A stretch of DNA of 5,708 nt from an uncultured Anaerolineales bacterium. GTDB taxonomy: Bacteria; Chloroflexota; Anaerolineae; Anaerolineales; UBA11657. Positions 1 to 5,078 of this stretch are shown here, piece after piece (position 1 is the first letter of the stretch; each line of letters begins with the position of its first letter). Where the stretch lies: positions 1 to 5,708 of the forward strand of contig CAJWIA010000106.1 of the NCBI GenBank assembly GCA_913040765.1, read 5' to 3'. The notes under the pieces are model-generated. The model did not search any database. It was not told where the DNA came from and was given only the letters and a program-made list of their open reading frames with translations. A program made the position numbers and the translations under genes.

Positions 1-534
1 ACTGACGCTTCGATCAACCCTGGTAATTCAGGTGGTCCACTCTTAGACTCTGAAGGCAATGTCTTAGGTGTTAACACCATGATATTGTCGCAATCTCGAT
101 CCTCCTCGGGTGTAGGATTTGCAGTACCTGTGAACATAGTCAAAATGGTAGTTCCAAATCTGATTGCAACAGGCAAATACATATACCCTTGGCTAGGAGT
201 CACGTTAAGCAATATTTCACTAGATATAATTCAAGCCATGCAATTAGACATAAAACAGAGAGGAGCTCTGGTGATAGGTGTAATGGAAAATAGCCCAGCG
301 GATAATGCAGGAATACGATCCAGTCTAGATTTTCTAGATGGATCAAGCCAAAATATTCCCATAGGCGGAGATATAGTTGTTGGTATAGAAGATACTGAAA
401 TAAAGAATACTGACGATCTGATAAGTTACCTAGTGAAATACACACATCCAGAAGATAGAATTACACTAAGAATACTACGTGAAAACACTGTGATACCTGT
501 AGATGTTACACTCGAACCACGACCAGAAATGTAA
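1..534 (+). CDS. HtrA/DegP-family serine protease with C-terminal PDZ domain (5'-truncated)
   Basis: The reading frame is open from base 1, so the signal or anchor region and the His and Asp of the catalytic triad lie outside the window. The visible 177 residues begin in the last part of the trypsin-like domain: TDASINPGNSGGPL contains the nucleophile Ser at visible residue 10 (bases 28-30), followed by the usual GVGFAVP segment. From about residue 60 to 172 there is one PDZ domain, with the WLGV carboxylate-binding-loop region, the NSPADNAGI segment and GGDIVVGIEDTEI. This matches the C-terminal half of single-PDZ HtrA proteases, which are usually exported or membrane-anchored and degrade misfolded envelope proteins. 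The stop codon is only 5 bases before the glycosyltransferase start, so the two genes are probably co-transcribed. Family assignment is secure; the exact paralogue (DegP, DegQ, DegS or HtrA type) cannot be decided. Confidence 0.93.
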   Translation, partial: TDASINPGNSGGPLLDSEGNVLGVNTMILSQSRSSSGVGFAVPVNIVKMVVPNLIATGKYIYPWLGVTLSNISLDIIQAMQLDIKQRGALVIGVMENSPADNAGIRSSLDFLDGSSQNIPIGGDIVVGIEDTEIKNTDDLISYLVKYTHPEDRITLRILRENTVIPVDVTLEPRPEM

Positions 535-539
535 GCCTT

Positions 540-1733
540 ATGCGCATTGGAATGCTGACTGACACATACAAACCATATATCAGCGGCGTAACAAATCATG
601 TTTCCCTTAATAAGAATGCTATGGAAGCAGTTGGTCACGAGGTTTTCGTATTTACTTTTGGTGGACAAGATTATATAGATGAAGAGCCAAACATCATTAG
701 ATCCCCTGCAGTACCTATAGCTGACACTGGATACAATCTATCATTCCGTTATAGTAGACATGCACAGGAAATATTATCCACAGTCGATGTAGCACATGTA
801 CATCATCCCTTTGCAAGTGGTCGACTGGCCTTACGGTATTGCCAAAACCACAATATCCCCATAGTATTCACCAACCATACACGTTATGACTTGTATGCAC
901 AGGCATACCTACCACATCTACCAGAAGCAATTCCGGAAGCATTTTTGCAAGCTTTCCTGCCCAGTTTTTGTCGGCAATGCGATCTTGTAATTGCGCCTTC
1001 TCCAAGCTTAAAAGAATTATTAAGTGACTTTGGAGTCGATGCACCCATCAAAATAGTACCTAATGGAGTTGACTTGAACAGTTTCCGTCCTGTAAATAAA
1101 GGGTTCCGAAGGGAAGAAATAGGCATTGACAATAACGATCTTGTGCTCATATATGTTGGTAGATTGAGTCCAGAGAAAAGTCTTACTATGCTTCTAAGAG
1201 CTTTTGCCGGTGCGCAAGCTGCTGTAGAGAATCTCAAACTAATTATTGTTGGCGAAGGGAGCGAATTCGACAATTTGCGAGATTGGTGCGAGAGAGTAAA
1301 TATAAGTCACGCAGTACGTTTTACGGGCAAAGCTGCCTATCACACAGTGTCCGAATATCTCAATATGGCTGACGCATTCGTTACACCTTCCGTGTCTGAG
1401 GTACATCCCCTTTCTATCATTGAAGGTATGGCAGTGGGTCTCCCAGCCATTGGCATAGAATCACCTGGTGTTGGTGATATAATCCAAAATGATGTTAACG
1501 GTATGCTCTGCCGTAATGATCTGGCAGACTTTACAGCCAGGATGGTAAGACTTATGCTGGATGACACCTTACGAATTCGTTTGGCCTCTGGTGCAACTCA
1601 AACTGCCAAACATTATGATATTAGCCGGACAGCTTCACAATTACACAATCATTATCAAGAAGTTATTGATAGCACAATGCAAAACTCCATAAAAAGAGAT
1701 AAGAAGTTAAATATAGGGAGACTTTTTAGGTAA
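540..1733 (+). CDS. GT4-family glycosyltransferase (group 1)
   Basis: This 397-residue protein has the two-Rossmann-fold GT-B layout of retaining family 4 glycosyltransferases. The N-terminal acceptor-side domain opens with MRIGMLTDTYKPYISGVTNH, whose GVTNH is the typical glycine-rich loop near the start, and contains an NHTRYDLYAQAYLP segment near residues 113-126. The donor-side domain contains VPNGVD (173-178), GRLSPEKS (207-214) and the E-x7-E motif EVHPLSIIE (Glu287 and Glu295), which contacts the nucleotide-sugar donor. Length is normal for the family. The HTRY region recalls diacylglycerol glucosyltransferases and phosphatidylinositol mannosyltransferases, so glycolipid synthesis at the inner membrane surface is plausible, but donor and acceptor cannot be read from sequence. 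The start follows the HtrA stop by 5 bases with no clear Shine-Dalgarno sequence, suggesting translational coupling. The C-terminus is a basic tail (about residues 385-397). Confidence 0.93.
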   Translation: MRIGMLTDTYKPYISGVTNHVSLNKNAMEAVGHEVFVFTFGGQDYIDEEPNIIRSPAVPIADTGYNLSFRYSRHAQEILSTVDVAHVHHPFASGRLALRYCQNHNIPIVFTNHTRYDLYAQAYLPHLPEAIPEAFLQAFLPSFCRQCDLVIAPSPSLKELLSDFGVDAPIKIVPNGVDLNSFRPVNKGFRREEIGIDNNDLVLIYVGRLSPEKSLTMLLRAFAGAQAAVENLKLIIVGEGSEFDNLRDWCERVNISHAVRFTGKAAYHTVSEYLNMADAFVTPSVSEVHPLSIIEGMAVGLPAIGIESPGVGDIIQNDVNGMLCRNDLADFTARMVRLMLDDTLRIRLASGATQTAKHYDISRTASQLHNHYQEVIDSTMQNSIKRDKKLNIGRLFR

Positions 1734-1821
1734 TTCATAGTGAGTCCTTTACAGCATGTGGTGTTTGTACTAAGCTTGGTAAACATGCTCCCATTATGAG
1801 TCCGTAAGTAAGTTAATAGTT
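1734..1821 (+). other. Intergenic spacer with a weak inverted repeat
   Basis: This 88-base gap separates the glycosyltransferase from smpB. It contains the inverted repeat GCATGT (1754-1759) and ACATGC (1783-1788) around a 23-base loop, and TGAGTCC occurs twice (1741-1747 and 1797-1803). There is no T-run, so I cannot call a terminator. No convincing promoter for smpB is visible, and smpB may be read from the upstream unit. Confidence 0.3.
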
Positions 1822-2286
1822 ATGGGCAAAACAGATGCCATCAAGATAATCTCACTTAATCGCAAAGCCAAGTTTAATTATCAATTAATGGAGACTTTGG
1901 AGGCTGGATTGTCTTTGTTGGGCAGTGAGATAAAATCAGCGCGAACCGGAAATGCCCAACTGAGAGACGCATTTGTCGAACCAATAAACAACGAATTGTG
2001 GCTCCAAAACGCTCACATAGCGCCCTACAAAATGTCACATTCCCAAAACCATGACCCCATGAGACCACGTAAGTTATTGTTGCACAGACGTGAAATCAAC
2101 AAGTTAATCATCAAAACACGAGAGGCTGGTCTGACTATCATACCTACCAAAATGTACCTAAGACATGGTCGTGCTAAGATAGAAATTGCTGTAGCTCGTG
2201 GCAAACGTCAATACGATAAAAGACAATCAATAGCAGAAAGAGAAATGAAGAGATCCATGCGCAGACAACTAGGACGACGGAAATAA
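1822..2286 (+). CDS. smpB: SsrA-binding protein SmpB
   Basis: The 154-residue product is a full-length SmpB, the small basic partner of tmRNA in trans-translation. It binds the tRNA-like domain of tmRNA and delivers it to ribosomes stalled without a stop codon, occupying the empty mRNA channel with its C-terminal tail. Family landmarks are all visible: NRKAKFNY (13-20), the EAGLSLLGSEIKSAR segment (27-41), the WLQNAHIAPY strand (60-69), HDPMRPRKLLLHRREI (77-92), and a lysine- and arginine-rich tail after about residue 130, beginning near YDKRQSIAERE. Length fits the usual 145-160 residues. The ATG chosen gives the normal N-terminus, although no strong Shine-Dalgarno sequence precedes it. The gene encoding its RNA partner, ssrA, begins 122 bases downstream on the same strand, a neighbourhood seen in many bacteria. 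Confidence 0.98.
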   Translation: MGKTDAIKIISLNRKAKFNYQLMETLEAGLSLLGSEIKSARTGNAQLRDAFVEPINNELWLQNAHIAPYKMSHSQNHDPMRPRKLLLHRREINKLIIKTREAGLTIIPTKMYLRHGRAKIEIAVARGKRQYDKRQSIAEREMKRSMRRQLGRRK

Positions 2287-2371
2287 CATACAATTACCTG
2301 CCAAGTGTGTCACACACAAACTTCCAGCAAAGTCCTACTCTAGCGAAACACCCAGTCATTCTAGAACAAAT

Positions 2372-2400
2372 TTTAACCTTATTCTCTCTCATGTTATAAT
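2372..2400 (+). promoter_or_regulatory. Promoter of ssrA (extended -10)
   Basis: A perfect TATAAT at 2395-2400 is preceded by TG at 2392-2393, giving an extended -10 of the form TGnTATAAT. A poor -35 candidate, TTTAAC (2372-2377), lies 17 bases upstream. Transcription would start around 2407-2409, at or just before the mature 5' end of tmRNA (2409), so little or no 5' leader would need trimming. It gives ssrA expression independent of smpB. Confidence 0.7.
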
Positions 2401-2408
2401 CCGAATAA

Positions 2409-2800
2409 GGGGATGACAGGCTTCGACGGAGGAGGCTGTCGTCAGGCTGCGAGCCGAGAGGCGCCGAACTCGCAAAATCAGCGCAAACATATAACAGGCA
2501 AATCAAAAGCCTACAACGCTCTTCCGCTTGCCGCATAAACCCGGTATAGCAAAGAGTAGATCTTCCTAAATGCAAGATCCGTCCACTCCCAGCGACACCA
2601 GCCGCTCGGGTGTTGGGCGTCACTAATGCTGGTGTGCCACGCACGACGCCGCTAACTGCGTGAAAGAAATAGCGACTAGGTCGGATGTTGACCCTGTTGG
2701 TTGGGGCACAACCGATGAAATCTAAATAGACCAACTACGCTCGTAGACGTTTGTCGATCAATCCTTACGGACCCGAGTTCGATTCTCGGCATCTCCACCA
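2409..2800 (+). ncRNA. ssrA: Transfer-messenger RNA (tmRNA, one-piece)
   Basis: This 392-base RNA acts as tRNA and mRNA to rescue stalled ribosomes and tag their products for degradation. The 5' end GGGGATG (2409-2415) pairs with CATCTCC (2790-2796) as a 7-bp acceptor stem with one G-U, followed by an encoded ACCA end. The conserved GGCTTCGACGG block follows the 5' strand. The T arm is CCGAG-TTCGATT-CTCGG, immediately before the acceptor strand. The long H2 helix is supported by CTGCGAGC (2447-2454) pairing with GCTCGTAG (2739-2746). The tag frame ends ALPLAA and TAA at 2536-2538. By alignment with the E. coli sequence before its resume codon (ATAGTC then GCA), ATAACA (2491-2496) precedes GGC at 2497, predicting the 13-residue tag GKSKAYNALPLAA. 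Both tRNA-like ends lie on one continuous RNA, so this is not the permuted two-piece form. Confidence 0.98.
2497..2538 (+). other. tmRNA-encoded proteolysis tag frame
   Basis: Bases 2497-2535 encode GKSKAYNALPLAA, followed by TAA at 2536-2538. The C-terminal ALPLAA resembles the ALAA or LAA ends recognised by ClpXP-type proteases, so this end is secure. The start is an inference: GGC at 2497 is preceded by ATAACA, which lines up with ATAGTC before the E. coli GCA resume codon. Another in-frame start, such as GCC at 2509, would give a shorter tag. Confidence 0.7.
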
Positions 2801-2802
2801 AA

Positions 2803-2842
2803 TATTGTAAAGCGCCCACTATATAGTGGGCGCTTTACAATA
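2803..2842. terminator. 40-bp perfect palindrome, probable bidirectional terminator
   Basis: The sequence reads identically on both strands over 40 bases. In RNA it would form a stem of about 18 bp with a TATA loop, and its core GCGCCCAC/GTGGGCGC is GC-rich. It starts 3 bases after the tmRNA 3' end and lies 18 bases beyond the ksgA stop on the other strand, exactly between convergent units. Neither side has a long uninterrupted T-run immediately after the stem, so it is not a textbook intrinsic terminator. It may also protect or guide 3' processing of tmRNA. Confidence 0.75.
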
Positions 2843-2859
2843 AAGACAAACTTTTTATC

Positions 2860-3723
2860 CTAACTGCTCGATTGATTTGTTGCTATAGCAACAGCATCGC
2901 TCAACATATTAGTCAGATCAGCCCAGTCTTGCATTGTGAGTGTTTGAGCTCGACAGCGCGAATCTAGTCCAATATTTGCTAGGGCATTTAATATTTGTTC
3001 TTTGTTTATCCTTAAGCCATTTGATAATGCGTTTTGTAGCTGCTTACGCTTCTGACCAAAGCCTGCTCTTACTATTCGGAAGAATAACGAGGAGTCTGCA
3101 TGTATATGATTGGCAGGATCAAATACATCAAGTCGAACTAAAGCGGAGTCTACTGCTGGCACAGGATAAAAAGCACCAGCGGGAATATAATCCACTATTT
3201 TCACATCCGAATAGAATTGTGCGCTAACAGCAAGCAAGTTCATTTGACCGGGAGTCGCTATCATTCTTTCAGCAACCTCTCTCTGAACTGACATTGTAAT
3301 AGATCTCGGAAGCATACTACTTTGAAACAGATGTCTTATAATCTGACCAGTGATGTAATAAGGTATGTTAGCGACAACCACGAAAGTGGAAACATCATAT
3401 TGCGCCATCAGTTTGTGCGGTTCGCATTCCAGTATATCTCCTAAAATGACGGTTACATTTCTGTTTTCGACCAAGACATGATTAAGTATAGGTATCAATC
3501 TATTGTCGATCTCAACTGCAATGACTTTACGAGCAACAGACGACAATGCAGTTGTTAGACTACCTGAACCAGGACCGATTTCCAATACTACATCTGCTCT
3601 ACTGATTTCCGCAGCAGTTACAATACGGTTTATCCACACAGAATCATACAAGAAATTCTGTCCTAAGCTTTTTTTTGGATAAAAATCAAATTTTTTTAGC
3701 AGCGCGCTGGGTTTTTGTATCAT
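2860..3723 (-). CDS. rsmA (ksgA): 16S rRNA adenine dimethyltransferase RsmA/KsgA
   Basis: The 287-residue enzyme uses S-adenosylmethionine to dimethylate two adjacent adenines (A1518 and A1519, E. coli numbering) in the terminal 16S rRNA hairpin, a late step in small-subunit assembly. Visible landmarks are KKSLGQNFL (17-25), the SAM-binding loop EIGPGSGSLT (48-57), acidic Glu71 at the end of strand 2, GD (95-96) and the catalytic NIPYY (119-123), with the C-terminal family signature FGQKRKQLQNAL (222-233). I choose ATG at 3723 over an in-frame TTG at 3735 because the ATG overlaps the upstream stop as ATGA and has GGA 7 bases before it. This overlap implies translational coupling to the 3D-domain lipoprotein. 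Codons 10-11 and 17-18 lie in runs of seven and eight A on the coding strand. Length is typical for the family. Confidence 0.97.
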   Translation of the reverse strand: MIQKPSALLKKFDFYPKKSLGQNFLYDSVWINRIVTAAEISRADVVLEIGPGSGSLTTALSSVARKVIAVEIDNRLIPILNHVLVENRNVTVILGDILECEPHKLMAQYDVSTFVVVANIPYYITGQIIRHLFQSSMLPRSITMSVQREVAERMIATPGQMNLLAVSAQFYSDVKIVDYIPAGAFYPVPAVDSALVRLDVFDPANHIHADSSLFFRIVRAGFGQKRKQLQNALSNGLRINKEQILNALANIGLDSRCRAQTLTMQDWADLTNMLSDAVAIATNQSSS

Positions 3724-4796
3724 GGTAGTATCCAAACAATCTGATCAAGAGGAGGAACTGGCGTTCGCAAATAAACTGTCACATAAGATCGCCAAGATCG
3801 ATAATTGTGATCTTCATATCCTAAGTCAATTATGAGTCCTCGTATACCACTGCCAGTATCCTCAGCTGTGGCAAATCCATACCCTGGTACATACATAGTA
3901 CTTCCCAAAGGTATATATCGTCTGTCAACGGCAACCATTCCCTTTTTAAGTGGTTTGCCAGTACGGGTAAGACCATACCATGGTGCAGTAACTGGGGTGC
4001 CAGCACGGCTAGGAGAATATGATGTAGCTAACATAGAAACGGCACGCCAGTACTCCACAGTGCCATCAGGCGTCTCTATATTTCTAATCGGTATCTGCAT
4101 GCCATACCCCATTATCCTAGGCAAAGGAGCAGTATGAATCCATTCATCCAACAACACGTCTTGAGACGGAACACCATTAATATGACGTACTCGCAAGCGG
4201 CGTGCTAGCACTCCAGATGTTCCAGATTGCTGGACACGTGTCCTATCAATCGCTAAGTCCGCCATTCCAATCCATTGTTTATCAAAAGGAATGGGCTCAT
4301 ATTCAACCCTGTATTCATCGAACACCCTTGTCACTTCAATCTTTCCTAGTGCTTTTGCAGAGAGAGGCGGTTCACTATAGTCTCGACCTAGCAGAGTTAC
4401 ACCAGACTCTCGCAATATGTCGGATACTATGTCATGGTGTGTGCGAAAATCTATTACGCCGCCATCAACACTGATTAGAATGGGGCGTGAACGCTTTATA
4501 TTTATAGTCATTCCCGCATAAACCAATGTGTCTAATGAAGGATCGATTTCATCTCCGGCATATATGTCTAAACCAACATCAGCCAAAGACCGGCCTACAG
4601 TATTGGAACCTGATTTAAAACTAATAGAACTACCATCGTCTATGATATTTATCGGAATCCGTAGATCGCTATCAGTGGGTTCAGGACTAACCACAATCTT
4701 TCCCTGATCAAGTGGCATGCAACTAGCAATCAGAAATACTATAGCTAATAATGCCATCATTGATTTCACCGCTTTGTATACAATGTAGTAGTGCAT
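3720..4796 (-). CDS. YabE-like lipoprotein with DUF348, G5 and 3D domains
   Basis: From ATG at 4796 the product is 358 residues. A lysine-containing N-terminus leads into the hydrophobic stretch MMALLAIVFL and the lipobox IASC, with Cys26 as the predicted lipid-modified residue, so the protein should be membrane-anchored and face outward. Residues of about 60-150 resemble DUF348 repeats, about 150-240 a G5 domain (RVEYEPIPFDKQW start), and about 254-345 a 3D domain with the three aspartates in VAVDRR (Asp291), AEDTG (Asp313) and IIDLG (Asp324). The 3D fold is a double-psi barrel related to MltA and RlpA, so peptidoglycan cleavage or binding is likely but unproven. The frame stays open upstream through the tRNA-Ser gene; that part is rejected. 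GTG at 4769 and ATG at 4760 (GGTG 7 bases before) are alternative starts. It ends in an ATGA overlap with ksgA. Confidence 0.88.
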   Translation of the reverse strand: MHYYIVYKAVKSMMALLAIVFLIASCMPLDQGKIVVSPEPTDSDLRIPINIIDDGSSISFKSGSNTVGRSLADVGLDIYAGDEIDPSLDTLVYAGMTINIKRSRPILISVDGGVIDFRTHHDIVSDILRESGVTLLGRDYSEPPLSAKALGKIEVTRVFDEYRVEYEPIPFDKQWIGMADLAIDRTRVQQSGTSGVLARRLRVRHINGVPSQDVLLDEWIHTAPLPRIMGYGMQIPIRNIETPDGTVEYWRAVSMLATSYSPSRAGTPVTAPWYGLTRTGKPLKKGMVAVDRRYIPLGSTMYVPGYGFATAEDTGSGIRGLIIDLGYEDHNYRSWRSYVTVYLRTPVPPLDQIVWILP

Positions 4797-4821
4797 TAGT
4801 GGATAAATAAACAATCGAAAG

Positions 4822-4907
4822 CGGAGAGGGTGGGATTCGAACCCACGATGGCTCACGCCATACTCGCTTTCCAAGCGAGCGCACTAGGCCAACTATGCGA
4901 CCTCTCC
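4822..4907 (-). tRNA. tRNA-Ser(GGA)
   Basis: The 86-base minus-strand sequence folds as a class II tRNA. The acceptor stem is GGAGAGG (4907-4901) paired with CCTCTCC (4829-4823), and the discriminator is G, as expected for serine. The anticodon stem CTCGC/GCGAG holds the loop TTGGAAA with anticodon GGA, which reads UCC and UCU. The long variable arm TGGC-GTGA-GCCA is the serine hallmark, and the T arm is GTGGG-TTCGAAT-CCCAC. The 3' CCA is not encoded and must be added. Its 3' end lies 25 bases before the lipoprotein start on the same strand, so the two may share a transcript. Confidence 0.98.
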
Positions 4908-4924
4908 ATAACATGCGTATATTT

Positions 4925-4936
4925 TTCATTATAGCA
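4925..4936 (-). promoter_or_regulatory. Extended -10 promoter for tRNA-Ser and probably downstream genes
   Basis: On the minus strand TATAAT lies at 4933-4928 and is preceded by TGC (4936-4934), giving TGnTATAAT. The expected start near 4921 would leave a leader of about 13 bases before the tRNA. No recognisable -35 lies 16-18 bases upstream (GAAAAT at best). Since no other promoter is evident before the lipoprotein, this may drive tRNA, lipoprotein and ksgA together. Confidence 0.6.
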
Positions 4937-4990
4937 CGGCATAATTGAATATTTTCTTAGTGAAAACAACAGACACAAGTAACATACCAT

Positions 4991-5023
4991 ACAATCATGT
5001 TACAATCATATATCAAAACATGA
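4991..5023 (+). promoter_or_regulatory. Candidate promoter and operator repeats upstream of the FAD oxidoreductase
   Basis: TACAAT (5001-5006) preceded by TG (4998-4999) is a plausible extended -10, 72 bases before the ATG; no good -35 is seen. Two copies of ACAATCAT (4991-4998 and 5002-5009) are spaced 11 bases apart, one helical turn, and overlap the -10. TCATGTT (4995-5001) and AACATGA (5017-5023) form an inverted repeat with a 15-base loop. Such symmetry at a promoter is what a repressor site would look like, but repeats this short could arise by chance in AT-rich DNA. Confidence 0.35.
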
Positions 5024-5067
5024 AATTGGATTGTCTAAGTTTTAATGCTCAATATTCTACAGAAACA

Positions 5068-5073
5068 TAAGGA
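5068..5073 (+). promoter_or_regulatory. Shine-Dalgarno sequence of the FAD oxidoreductase
   Basis: TAAGGA ends 5 bases before the ATG at 5079 and is the clearest ribosome binding site in the window. It fixes the start, which is also the one that places the FAD-binding motif at the usual distance from the N-terminus. Confidence 0.75.
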
Positions 5074-5078
5074 ATATC

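Noticed and set aside
884..1273. Antisense 129-residue open frame within the glycosyltransferase gene
   Set aside because: It is the complement of a strongly supported gene, has no family motif and no sign of its own promoter or ribosome site.
1795..1812. Hammerhead-ribozyme-like ATGAGTCCGTAAG before smpB
   Set aside because: The CUGA core strand and the GAAA strand are both missing, and no flanking helices form.
2483..2494. E. coli-like GCAAAC as the tmRNA resume codon
   Set aside because: Read in that frame it gives Ala-Asn-Ile then TAA, and it does not connect to the ALPLAA end.
2294..2734. 146-residue minus-strand open frame
   Set aside because: It lies almost wholly opposite the tmRNA gene, whose structure is well supported, and its protein shows no recognisable family feature.
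2940..3227. Plus-strand open frame opposite ksgA
   Set aside because: It is a shadow of the conserved C-terminal part of KsgA, with low-complexity content and no recognisable domain.
3733..3735. TTG as the ksgA start
   Set aside because: It adds only four residues, has a poorer upstream context, and the ATG at 3723 forms the typical ATGA stop-start overlap.
3832..4474. Plus-strand open frames opposite the 3D-domain lipoprotein (3832-4137 and 4202-4474)
   Set aside because: They are antisense to a gene with clear domain motifs and show no protein features of their own.
4797..4929. Upstream extension of the lipoprotein frame and a second minus-strand frame over the tRNA
   Set aside because: Both are decoded from tRNA-Ser; the peptides containing GFESHP or WVRIPP are classic artefacts of translating a T arm.
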